A stretch of 6,978 nucleotides of DNA, taken from the NCBI GenBank assembly GCA_038230975.1, contig JBBRMF010000270.1:1-6978 (forward strand), in the 5' to 3' direction. The stretch's first letter is position 1. Each line of letters starts with the position of its first letter. Shown piece after piece: positions 1-5,896 of this stretch. The DNA comes from JANXVV01 sp038230975 (GTDB lineage: Bacteria; Planctomycetota; Phycisphaerae; Tepidisphaerales; Tepidisphaeraceae). The notes beneath the pieces were generated by a model, which was given only the letters and a program-made list of their open reading frames with translations, was not told where the DNA came from and did no database searches. The translations under genes were made by a program, and so were the position numbers.

Positions 1-114
1 CATCGGAAAACACCCACCCCCACTTAACCCAATGAATCGTGACCATGATTCAATGAATCACATTTTCCCCACCCGTCCGGGAAAATCCTCCCCGTCGCAA
101 CTGATTTCACCACC

Positions 115-157
115 GGAGGTCAAAATGAAACCTCTGCCGAAATCTCTCAACCACTGA
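115..157 (+). other. Strong RBS followed by a 10-codon ORF
   Basis: A perfect Shine-Dalgarno GGAGGT (115-120) stands 4 nt before an ATG (125). The frame reads MKPLPKSLNH and stops at TGA (155-157), just inside the first 21-bp repeat. It may be the start of a gene whose body was lost or shifted out of frame when the repeats arose, a leader peptide, or chance. The repeats have a long open frame, but it lies in another phase and is broken by TAG at 190-192. No known peptide is recognised. Confidence 0.25.
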
Positions 158-383
158 CGTTAAACCCCCAGCCAATGGCGTTCATTCGCTAGCCATTCAC
201 GTTGCAACATCAGCCTCTAACATTAAACCCGCAGCCACTGACGTTAAACTCCCAGCCACTGGCGTTAAACCCGCAGCGTCAATCATCGCAACATCCGCCT
301 CTGTCATCAAACCCGCAGCGGTTGACGTTAAACCCCCAGTCTCCCTCATTGCAACATCAGCCTCAATCGTTAAACCCGCAGCG
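153..383. repeat. Eleven-unit 21-bp tandem repeat array
   Basis: Eleven consecutive 21-bp units run without a gap. Most share the core ACGTTAAACCC(C/G)CAGC (units at 153, 216, 237, 258, 300, 321 and 363). Units at 195, 279 and 342 carry a second core, TTGCAACATCAGCC or a close variant. The unit at 174 is divergent. A partial twelfth unit ends at about 390, where the palindrome begins. Because 21 is a multiple of 3, one plus-strand frame reads a heptapeptide repeat of the QPLTLNP kind, but TAG at 190-192 interrupts it and no good start exists. I regard the array as non-coding or a decayed coding repeat. Confidence 0.85.
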
Positions 384-387
384 GCAA

Positions 388-470
388 TCTTGTAGGGTCC
401 GCAGTACTCTGCGGACCGTCATCACCGCGGACGAGAGCGGTCCGCAGGAGTACCTGCGGACCCTACAAGA
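388..470. repeat. 83-bp nested palindrome (MITE/REP-like)
   Basis: The outer arms begin TCTTGTAGGGTCCGCAG and end in its complement. The two arms (about 31 and 33 nt) match over their whole length except for two single-base indels. Each arm is also a hairpin by itself: 396-417 has a 9-bp stem with loop TACT, and 439-462 has a perfect 10-bp stem with loop AGTA. The middle (418-438) contains CCGCGG. It starts 35 nt after the stop of the minus-strand azoreductase gene, so it could help end that transcript, but it has no T-run. The GTAGGGTCCGC motif recurs at 1205, 1467 (reverse, variant) and 1791. Confidence 0.85.
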
Positions 471-505
471 CTGTTTGGGCAATGTTGGGCAGCCAGGTAG
501 GTTGG

Positions 506-1141
506 CTACCAGGCTACCGCCAGGCGTTCAGCCTCGGTTATGGCATTGGCCAGTGCCTGTGCGAAATGGGCCGGTTCGCCCCAAGTACCTTCTACCACGA
601 GCGTCTGGACGTCTTGGACGCCGACGAACCGCAGCCAGAACTCGACGAACGGCGATTGATGATCGAACTCAGCCAGCGGCAGGCCGAGGGCGTCACCATA
701 TTTTTGGCCTCGCGTGTAAATGACCAGTGCCTTGGGCGTTTTCAGCAGTGGGCCGAAGGTTTTGCCATCGAAGCTGAACAGCAAGCCGCGCTGACTGACG
801 AGGTCGATCAATTGCTTGAGTTTGTACGGATAGGCAAAGTTCCACATCGGCACGCCCAGAACGATGCGGTCGGCACGCTTGAACCGCGCGGCCAGAGATC
901 GGATGGCGCTCCACGTCGCCGTTTCCGTTTCATTCATCGCCTTGCCGGCCACCGCTTTATATTTGGACTCGATCGAGGCGTGATCGAACTCTGGCAACGA
1001 TTCGTCCCACACGTTCAGCGTGTCGATTGCCACATCGGGCGCGGATCGGCGGGACGCCTCAATGAACGCATTCGACACGACAATCGACGCAGACTTGGCC
1101 GCACGCGGCGAGCATTCGATATTCAGGATCCGAAGGGGCAT
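506..1141 (-). CDS. azoR: FMN-dependent NADH azoreductase / quinone reductase
   Basis: The 211-aa product belongs to the flavodoxin-fold azoreductase family (AzoR/acyl carrier protein phosphodiesterase-like, NAD(P)H dehydrogenase quinone). These are cytoplasmic enzymes that use FMN and NADH for two-electron reduction of quinones or azo compounds. Visible features are the first strand and phosphate loop RILNIECSPRAAKSAS (about residues 4-19), the family motif GVPMWNFAYP (about 96-105), and YTRG (about 142-145) where E. coli AzoR has TSRG. Length fits the family (about 200-210 aa). Start choice: ATG at 1141 gives the usual N-terminus directly before the first strand. An in-frame ATG at 1171 has a better ribosome-binding site (GGAGAG) and would add MPPALPYAAV, a stretch overlapping repeat-like DNA. 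The gene is monocistronic here. The substrate cannot be told from sequence. Confidence 0.88.
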   Translation of the reverse strand: MPLRILNIECSPRAAKSASIVVSNAFIEASRRSAPDVAIDTLNVWDESLPEFDHASIESKYKAVAGKAMNETETATWSAIRSLAARFKRADRIVLGVPMWNFAYPYKLKQLIDLVSQRGLLFSFDGKTFGPLLKTPKALVIYTRGQKYGDALGLPLAEFDHQSPFVEFWLRFVGVQDVQTLVVEGTWGEPAHFAQALANAITEAERLAVAW

Positions 1142-1201
1142 GACGGCAGCGTAGGGCAAGGCGGGTGGCATTGCCACTCTCCGAATTTCTCCGCCCACCA
1201 A

Positions 1202-1230
1202 GTTCGTAGGGTCCGCTTTAGCGGACGGAA
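1202..1230. repeat. GTAGGGTCCGC hairpin repeat copy
   Basis: GTTCGTAGGGTCCGC is followed by a TTTA loop and GCGGACGGAA. GTCCGC (1211-1216) and GCGGAC (1221-1226) form a 6-bp stem. The same block occurs reversed at about 1467-1489 and directly at 1788-1816, both inside the long palindrome, so this copy may be a solo or partial relic of that element. It lies just upstream of the azoreductase gene. In 1142-1332 I see only this motif and the TGGCATTGCCA palindrome (1166-1176), and no gene. Confidence 0.6.
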
Positions 1231-1332
1231 TGGTCGGACCACGATTGGCGTCCCCTGCACGATCGGTGCCGCGATGGATGCCGCCTCTTGCCTGTCACAC
1301 CCTCGCGCTGACCCTCTCGCCATGCCCGTTTA

Positions 1333-1949
1333 ACGTTTCATCAGGCGTTGCGGCGGAACGTGTACGAGGCGACAGGGTGCTGTTCATGGGATGGCCGCGC
1401 TGCGGAACCGCCGTCGGTTGACGGGATGGATTGGGTCGCGAGGGAGTGACGATCGACCGGTTACGATTCCGTCCGCTAAAGCGGAAGCTACCGAATCACA
1501 CGGCAAAAGATCGCTTCGATTAAGGTCGCCCCACATTCAGAACCGCCGCCCGATGCCCCCTCCGCCAACTGAGTCGAACGTCGCGGCGGTGCGGCGGTGG
1601 CAAATCCCGTCCGATGTCCTCCCCGGTGATGTCCAAGCCACCACGATGAGGCGAATCACCCCCACACCGGGGAAGGAAACCGGACCGGGTAACCCACCTC
1701 CGCACCGCCGCGCGGTGAGGCGCGGTTGGCAGAGGGGCGTTAGGCGGCGGTTCGAATTGTGGGGCGAGCGTGATCGGAAAAATACAGTTCGTAGGGTCCG
1801 CTTCAACGAACGGAAGCATCCCTCGTCGAACATCACTCCATCGCAACCCAATCCATCCCTTCAAACAAGGGCTGTTCCGCAACGCGACCCTCGCACGCGC
1901 AGCACCACCCGGGTTCGTCAATGCTCTGTTCCACCGCCCTGTGAAATGT
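1333..1949. repeat. 617-bp imperfect palindrome (foldback element)
   Basis: The left arm (1333-1628) is matched by the reverse complement of the right arm (1665-1949), with a 36-nt loop (1629-1664). In the gap-free stretch 1423-1490 against 1859-1792, I count 53 of 68 identical bases. Other strong blocks are CCCCGGTG (1621-1628) against CACCGGGG (1665-1672), and 1527-1558 against 1732-1765. Each arm carries a GTAGGGTCCGC-type motif. ORFs across it on both strands yield related peptides (both contain ALRN, GWIG and AAVRRW). The 15 arm-to-arm differences in that stretch fall 4, 7 and 4 on codon positions 1, 2 and 3, so I see no sign of protein-coding selection. No transposase or target duplication was seen. 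It may be two inverted copies of a dispersed ~300-bp repeat. Confidence 0.8.
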
Positions 1950-1976
1950 GGAGTATTCATAGGGATGCGGGATTCC

Positions 1977-2031
1977 GAAAAGGGGATAAGTACATTTGTT
2001 TTATTCCATTATATGTACTTACCCCCTTTTC
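1977..2031. repeat. REP-like inverted repeat, 19-bp arms
   Basis: GAAAAGGGGATAAGTACAT (1977-1995) is inverted at 2013-2031 with one mismatch, around a 17-nt AT-rich loop (1996-2012). The GGGG(A/G)TAAGTAC form resembles palindromes that, from general knowledge, accompany IS200/IS605-like or REP-associated tyrosine (Y1) transposases. No transposase is present, so mobilisation would have been in trans. The right half runs into three direct repeats and contains the stop codon of the truncated gene on the minus strand. Confidence 0.75.
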
Positions 2032-2243
2032 TGGCGTCCCCTTTTCTGGCGTATCCCCTTTTCTGGCGCCCAAACGTCAACCCAGCCAACCCTGCCATCA
2101 TTCGGCCTACGGTCGGGAACCCGCGACCAATGCAGTTTGCCGGAAATTCGGTAGCTCCGCACCCAAAGCGCAACCGTCGCGACGCATAGCACCACCGACA
2201 GCAAAGTGACGGCTTTGAAAGCATAGCGGAAAAGGCGTTTCAC
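2019..2243 (-). pseudogene. Truncated small membrane protein, planctomycete type
   Basis: The 74-codon frame starts with GTG at 2243. Residues about 10-29 form one hydrophobic segment (KAVTLLSVVLCVATVALWVR) followed by SYRIS. This N-terminus is typical of an uncharacterised single-span protein group common in planctomycetes; function is unknown and proteins of the group are usually longer. Residues 1-58 look native. Residues 59-74 (APEKGIRQKRG and onward) are translated from the direct repeats, and the stop lies in the REP-like hairpin. I therefore read it as a gene whose 3' end was lost to insertion. It lies 84 nt after the glycosylase stop. A TAGAAT box 6 nt before the GTG suggests it had its own promoter. 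Confidence 0.65.
2023..2069. repeat. Three 15-bp direct repeats
   Basis: CCCCTTTTCTGGCG(T/C) occurs at 2023-2037, 2038-2052 and 2055-2069. The first two abut and the third is offset by 2 bp. The first overlaps the right arm of the adjacent inverted repeat, so the whole 1977-2069 block looks like one insertion with tandem end copies. On the minus strand it supplies residues 59-74 and the stop of the truncated membrane protein ORF. Confidence 0.8.
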
Positions 2244-2249
2244 TTCGGC

Positions 2250-2255
2250 ATTCTA
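2250..2255 (-). promoter_or_regulatory. Possible -10 box of the truncated gene
   Basis: TAGAAT on the minus strand lies 6 nt before the GTG start, which would give a leaderless transcript. No convincing -35 is seen at 17-19 nt. There is no good Shine-Dalgarno before the GTG. Confidence 0.3.
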
Positions 2256-2327
2256 CCACGATGTCTGCACTAACGATGAACGTTGATCCGGCTCATTGGG
2301 TGACTAAGCCGTTCCAACGCGTTGATT

Positions 2328-2897
2328 TCAAAACCCCGGTCGTGAAACCGCCTTGCTATCCGCGTCCAGAAATCGAAACGGACTATCCTTCCATTCTCCC
2401 GCATAATCCACGCCCACACGGCGGGTCGAAATAATCCGCGGTTGACTCGAAGAATCGTCCATCACAAAAAGGGTTTCCCCCGAAAGATCCACCCCATTGT
2501 CTTTCCGCGTGATCTGCAACGCTTTCGCCAGTTTCCCCGGTCCCGACAAATTCGCGTTCCAACCTTCCAATGGCTCAGCCGCGCGAATCAACACCGCTTG
2601 CGCATCGTCCACCTTGCCGGCGACGATATTCAGCATGTCATGGATTCCGTAGATCAGGTAGACATACGCATGTCCCCCTGGTCCAAACATGATTTCCGTT
2701 CGCCGCGTGCGGCCTTTGGCCGCATGGCAGGCCAGGTCGTGCGAACCCACATAGGCTTCAGTTTCAACGATGCGAGCGCGGTATTCTTTTCCCTCGACCC
2801 GACGGACCAGAATCTTACCGATTAATTTCTCCGCCAATTCCAAGGCAGGAACCGCATAGAACGACTTCGGGATTTTTCGCAAGCGTGAGCTCTTCAA
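2328..2897 (-). CDS. mpg: 3-methyladenine DNA glycosylase (AAG/MPG family)
   Basis: The 189-aa protein matches the Pur_DNA_glyco family. These monofunctional base-excision repair enzymes remove alkylated purines such as 3-methyladenine and hypoxanthine by cutting the N-glycosidic bond. All key residues known from human AAG are identifiable: the VETEAYVG block with catalytic Glu47 (human E125) and Tyr49 (Y127), His58 (H136), Tyr83 in YLIYG (Y159), Asn90 (N169) and Arg105 in LIRAAEPLEG (R182). SGPGKLAKAL (118-127) and RVGVDYAGEWKDSPFRF (160-176) complete the fold. Length is normal for bacterial members. The start is TTG at 2897, which gives the expected N-terminus before IPKSFY; GGTGA, overlapping the upstream stop codon, can serve as ribosome-binding site. 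It begins 6 bp after the GH5 gene, so it is last in the operon. Active enzyme expected. Confidence 0.95.
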   Translation of the reverse strand: MKSSRLRKIPKSFYAVPALELAEKLIGKILVRRVEGKEYRARIVETEAYVGSHDLACHAAKGRTRRTEIMFGPGGHAYVYLIYGIHDMLNIVAGKVDDAQAVLIRAAEPLEGWNANLSGPGKLAKALQITRKDNGVDLSGETLFVMDDSSSQPRIISTRRVGVDYAGEWKDSPFRFLDADSKAVSRPGF

Positions 2898-2903
2898 TTC
2901 GCG

Positions 2904-3974
2904 TCACCGATACTTCTTCAGCACCTTCATCTGCGGCCGATCTGTTCCTTCGCGCGGTTCAAGCGAAAGTATGTAATCTTTCCACCAGGGTCCGCCGGCC
3001 CAGTAGCAACCGCCGATATCATTCGCCTGCAAATACTCAAGCGACTTGTCGAGCACGGGCAACCAACGGTCATCGTCTCCCGGAATCCCATACTCCCCCA
3101 CAAATCCGGCATGACCGTGATCGCGCAACCACTCCACGAACGGCTTGATCCGATCCACTCCTAACGTCGGATGAGCCAGCGCCTCATCATAGTCATCTTC
3201 ATAGGTGCCCTTGCTATCGGGATCGAAATAGAGATGAGCCTCATACACCATGCGATCGCCAGGATCGTTGATCGACAAATTTTCATTCCATTTCCGCCAA
3301 TCTTTGGCACTCGACCAGTTATCCCCCGGCACAAGAATGAAATGTTTCCTGTCCTGCCGGCGTACACCATCCACCCCGGCTTGCGCGGCTGCCGGCCAAA
3401 GCCCTTTTGTATCGTGCGGCTCATTGACTAACCCATACGCATAAATCGCGGTTTCATCGCGATAATGTTCCGCCACGCGCGACCAGAAATCCGCAAACGC
3501 TTCATTCGGCACTTCAGGCGATCCGATCAGTTTCCCGTTGTATCGCGCGTAATTATGCGGATCCAAAATCACCTGCATGCCACGCTGGCGACATTCGGCG
3601 ATGAACGCGTCAATTCGCGCCAACTCCGTCAAATCAAGTGGATCGAATAGCGCCCTTTGCAATCTCTCCCATCGAAACGGCAACCGAACCAGCCTGATGT
3701 CATGGCTTTTGTAATAGTCCAAATGCTGCGCCGGCGGATACGTATAGTGCCGCCCATAAATCCCGGGCAAATCCGACTCGCCAAATTCGGCGCCGCAAAG
3801 GCTGACTCCGAACAATCGCGGAGGATGAACCACCCCCCGAGTGGTCGGGCGCGTCGTGGGGGCTGTCGTAGGCGATTTCGTTTTCGTTATCGCAGGCGGT
3901 GGGGTCGCCGCCATCGCAAATCGCGATACAAGTATCACGGCCAAACCCAACAAGAACCGTTTCAGATTTTGCAT
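2904..3974 (-). CDS. Secreted GH5-type glycoside hydrolase (cellulase family)
   Basis: The 356-aa protein has a Sec signal peptide (MQNLKRFLLGLAVILVSRFAMA, likely cut after AMA at residue 22), a Thr/Pro-rich linker (about 24-52) and one catalytic (beta/alpha)8 domain (about 53-350). Family 5 landmarks are RLPFRWERLQ (97-106), DPHNY (138-142), acid/base Glu185 in YGLVNEP (180-186), YEAHLYFD (244-251) and nucleophile Glu294 in GFVGEYG (290-296). An aromatic loop YWAGGPWW (324-331) probably lines the cleft. Retaining hydrolysis of a beta-glucan or beta-mannan is expected from the family; the exact glycan cannot be told. The ATG at 3974 was chosen over a much longer open frame because it begins the signal peptide. 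It overlaps the upstream YfhO-like gene by 13 bp and has only a weak ribosome-binding site, suggesting translational coupling. No carbohydrate-binding module or anchor was seen. Confidence 0.9.
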   Translation of the reverse strand: MQNLKRFLLGLAVILVSRFAMAATPPPAITKTKSPTTAPTTRPTTRGVVHPPRLFGVSLCGAEFGESDLPGIYGRHYTYPPAQHLDYYKSHDIRLVRLPFRWERLQRALFDPLDLTELARIDAFIAECRQRGMQVILDPHNYARYNGKLIGSPEVPNEAFADFWSRVAEHYRDETAIYAYGLVNEPHDTKGLWPAAAQAGVDGVRRQDRKHFILVPGDNWSSAKDWRKWNENLSINDPGDRMVYEAHLYFDPDSKGTYEDDYDEALAHPTLGVDRIKPFVEWLRDHGHAGFVGEYGIPGDDDRWLPVLDKSLEYLQANDIGGCYWAGGPWWKDYILSLEPREGTDRPQMKVLKKYR

Positions 3975-5635
3975 GACAGTCCAAGTCCCAATAGTAGCAC
4001 GACCACCACACCCGTGCCGCAACTCACGAGCAACCCTCGCCGAAATGACGCGGGCCAATAGTGAAGCACAATTTCCACCGGCATGCTCACCGCCACGGGC
4101 ACGGCCATCAATTTGCCATTCGCCGGCAACACAATTTGTTCCCGACGGATCGCCCACGCCTCCAGCGGCCCGGTCGGGCGCGTATGAGCCGTCCACCCCT
4201 CCGCAAATGCACTCCTCAACACGATCCAACCCGTGCCTCCGGATTTGACGCGCACTCGAATCTGATTGCCCGACTGATCCGCCGACTCCACCTTCGGCGT
4301 CGATGACCAAAATGATTTCCCCTCCGCCCCTGCTTTATGACGATCCGGAATAATCCGATCCAGCCATTCCATCGCATCGGGTGAAATCTCATCATTCAAC
4401 AGAACCACCGCCTTGGAATCAAAAGTCGGCTTCGAGAGATTCACCTCCACCTCCGAGCGCGTACGATACCAATCCGATTTCGGCACCCCCCACGCCAGCG
4501 TCATTTCCGATGGGCCCGGAACGTCTTTGCTCGTGGAATGCTGATTCAAATCCTGCTGAGCGGCATTAAATTCTGTGAGTGATACGCCACGCTGCTGCCC
4601 GATCGACAGACCGATTAACGCGATCAACGCCACCCAACAAAGCCATGCTGTTTTGAAAGAATTTCCGGACAAGGCAGGCGATTCGTTTGGAGGCAAATCC
4701 GCATTCGCCCGACGGCCATTCAATCGGGTCGTGACCGCGCCGCTCAACAAACTCATCGCCATCCACGTCGGCAATCCCCACATCCACAAAATATTGGCTC
4801 GCGAAGAAAGTCCGACCGGCATCTTCCAGTAGCCATGCGTCAGATGCATCCACATCGGAATCCACTGAACCGCCGAAAGACCGATGCCCAGTACGATCGC
4901 CAACCCCACCGCCGGCAGCGCCACCAACGCACGGCGAGGTTTGAACCAGGCCAGATTAAAAAACATCACCGCCGCCACCGTGGCAAGCAAACAGATCGAC
5001 GCCGCCGGATCACCCGTTAGAAATTGACCTGCAAAAACCAGCGACACCAGAACAATCCGCCATAAACTCACCCGCACGATGATCCACTCGCACGCCAGCA
5101 CGCCCCATGGCAACCAAGGCAATAAGTTGAGCAGTGATTCATTGAAATGCGCAAGATTCATCGCCCCCAGCATGAAAATCGCAGCGACCATGAAACGTGA
5201 TCGATCTCGCAAACCGTAGCGTCCCGCGAGAAACCAAAACCCGATCCCCGCCATCGCCGCGCGCAGCGCCGTGCTGATCGTCCACGTCCACGTCGGCTTC
5301 AGAAGCAGGTGCGGCAGAATCGTCGGCGCAAAAACGCCCACCATCCCCCGCTCCAGCAACGGTTCTCCCAAACCAGCCGATGGATTCCACAAAGGCCATC
5401 GACCCTTGCGCAACTCACCCCCCGCCACCGCAACCTGAGAAATAATTTGCGACTGCGGACTGTCCCGATCAACCGCCTTCGATGAAACATACACCCTGCG
5501 CGGCAACCACCCCGGCAGCGTCGCCACCACCGCAACTAAAATCAGTATCCCAACGCCCCACCTCGTCCAAAAACCAGTGGGACCGCGCCCGGTAAGATCG
5601 ATCGATTGTTCCTCAATTTCCATCACGCCAAACAT
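3962..5635 (-). CDS. YfhO-like polytopic membrane protein, compact
   Basis: The 557-aa integral membrane protein is of the YfhO (PF09586) type, related to GT-C glycosyltransferases thought to transfer sugars from lipid carriers at the outer face of the membrane. Signs are the first span (about 27-42), an extracytoplasmic WPLWNPSAGLGEPL motif (80-93), which is the family hallmark, then about eight spans to residue 345. A soluble part (about 350-510) ends in a beta-rich domain with AEGWTAHTRPTGPLEAW and ALPANG-type turns. It closes with HYWPASFRRGLLVS and a final span (about 537-554). Usual members are 700-900 aa, so some middle spans seem missing; the frame is intact. ATG at 5635 is chosen. 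TTG at 5647 and ATG at 5623 are alternatives, and the last fits a leaderless promoter. It is first gene of the operon with the GH5 hydrolase. No substrate can be assigned. Confidence 0.8.
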   Translation of the reverse strand: MFGVMEIEEQSIDLTGRGPTGFWTRWGVGILILVAVVATLPGWLPRRVYVSSKAVDRDSPQSQIISQVAVAGGELRKGRWPLWNPSAGLGEPLLERGMVGVFAPTILPHLLLKPTWTWTISTALRAAMAGIGFWFLAGRYGLRDRSRFMVAAIFMLGAMNLAHFNESLLNLLPWLPWGVLACEWIIVRVSLWRIVLVSLVFAGQFLTGDPAASICLLATVAAVMFFNLAWFKPRRALVALPAVGLAIVLGIGLSAVQWIPMWMHLTHGYWKMPVGLSSRANILWMWGLPTWMAMSLLSGAVTTRLNGRRANADLPPNESPALSGNSFKTAWLCWVALIALIGLSIGQQRGVSLTEFNAAQQDLNQHSTSKDVPGPSEMTLAWGVPKSDWYRTRSEVEVNLSKPTFDSKAVVLLNDEISPDAMEWLDRIIPDRHKAGAEGKSFWSSTPKVESADQSGNQIRVRVKSGGTGWIVLRSAFAEGWTAHTRPTGPLEAWAIRREQIVLPANGKLMAVPVAVSMPVEIVLHYWPASFRRGLLVSCGTGVVVVLLLGLGLSCKI

Positions 5636-5663
5636 CGTACCCGACAACCCCGGATTTATTCAA
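5634..5663 (-). promoter_or_regulatory. Possible promoter of the three-gene operon
   Basis: On the minus strand, TTGAAT (5663-5658) and TACGAT (5639-5634) are separated by 18 bp. The start of transcription would fall near 5626, just before the in-frame ATG at 5623 and after the ATG at 5635. If real, the protein would begin MEIEEQS and the transcript would be nearly leaderless. The -10 is a modest match. Confidence 0.3.
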
Positions 5664-5719
5664 AACCTTTTCCCCACCCTACGCAGCCGCTGGAGATGAG
5701 GCTTGCCAAACTATTTTTG

Positions 5720-5791
5720 AGCCGAGTCGCTTACGACCCGTGTCCGAGCGATTCGGACAGCCGCTAAACACAGTTCGCAAGCGAACCGGCT
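5720..5791. repeat. 72-bp multi-hairpin (cloverleaf-like) palindromic element
   Basis: AGCCG (5720-5724) pairs with CGGCT (5787-5791) and encloses three hairpins: GTCG-CTTA-CGAC (5726-5737), TGTCCGA-GCGAT-TCGGACA (5741-5759) and GTTCGC-AA-GCGAAC (5773-5786). AGCCG recurs at 5759-5763 as an alternative partner. The overall shape resembles a cloverleaf, but there is no T-loop sequence, CCA or recognisable anticodon arm, so it is not a tRNA. It lies between divergent promoters. A further small hairpin CCCC-ATGCCC-GGGG sits at 5807-5820, followed by GTAGGGCACC. Probably a dispersed intergenic palindrome; no function is shown. Confidence 0.6.
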
Positions 5792-5859
5792 AAATAATGC
5801 GACCGACCCCATGCCCGGGGCTATGTAGGGCACCGCAATGTTCTCGCAACTTTTGAAAC

Positions 5860-5887
5860 CTGACATTCGCCCTCCGCTCCTTATAAT
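5860..5887 (+). promoter_or_regulatory. Sigma-70-type promoter of ubiE/menG
   Basis: CTGACA (5860-5865, 5 of 6 to consensus), a 16-bp spacer and a perfect TATAAT (5882-5887). Transcription would start at about 5893-5895, 2-4 nt before the ATG at 5897. There is no Shine-Dalgarno, which agrees with leaderless initiation. Confidence 0.6.
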
Positions 5888-5896
5888 CCACAACCT

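Noticed and set aside
31..59. Direct repeat AATGAATC at 31-38 and 52-59, 21 bp apart, with a partial inverted copy GATTCA at 47-52
   Set aside because: Only two copies, no gene with a clear promoter nearby, and the spacing match to the 21-bp array may be chance.
153..383. CRISPR array
   Set aside because: Units are contiguous and degenerate with no unique spacers, and no cas genes are present.
202..723. Plus-strand ORF with a heptapeptide repeat
   Set aside because: TTG start without a ribosome-binding site, preceded closely by a stop in the array. It runs through the palindrome and antisense into the azoreductase gene.
482..1333. 283-codon plus-strand ORF
   Set aside because: Antisense shadow of the azoreductase gene; its product resembles no family and the minus frame has clear motifs.
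3975..4310. N-terminal extension of the GH5 frame to 468 aa
   Set aside because: The extra 112 residues are Gly/Arg-rich out-of-frame translation of the YfhO-like gene. A signal peptide begins at the ATG at 3974.
5720..5791. tRNA gene
   Set aside because: The cloverleaf outline lacks the T-loop consensus, a 7-bp acceptor stem and a recognisable anticodon arm.
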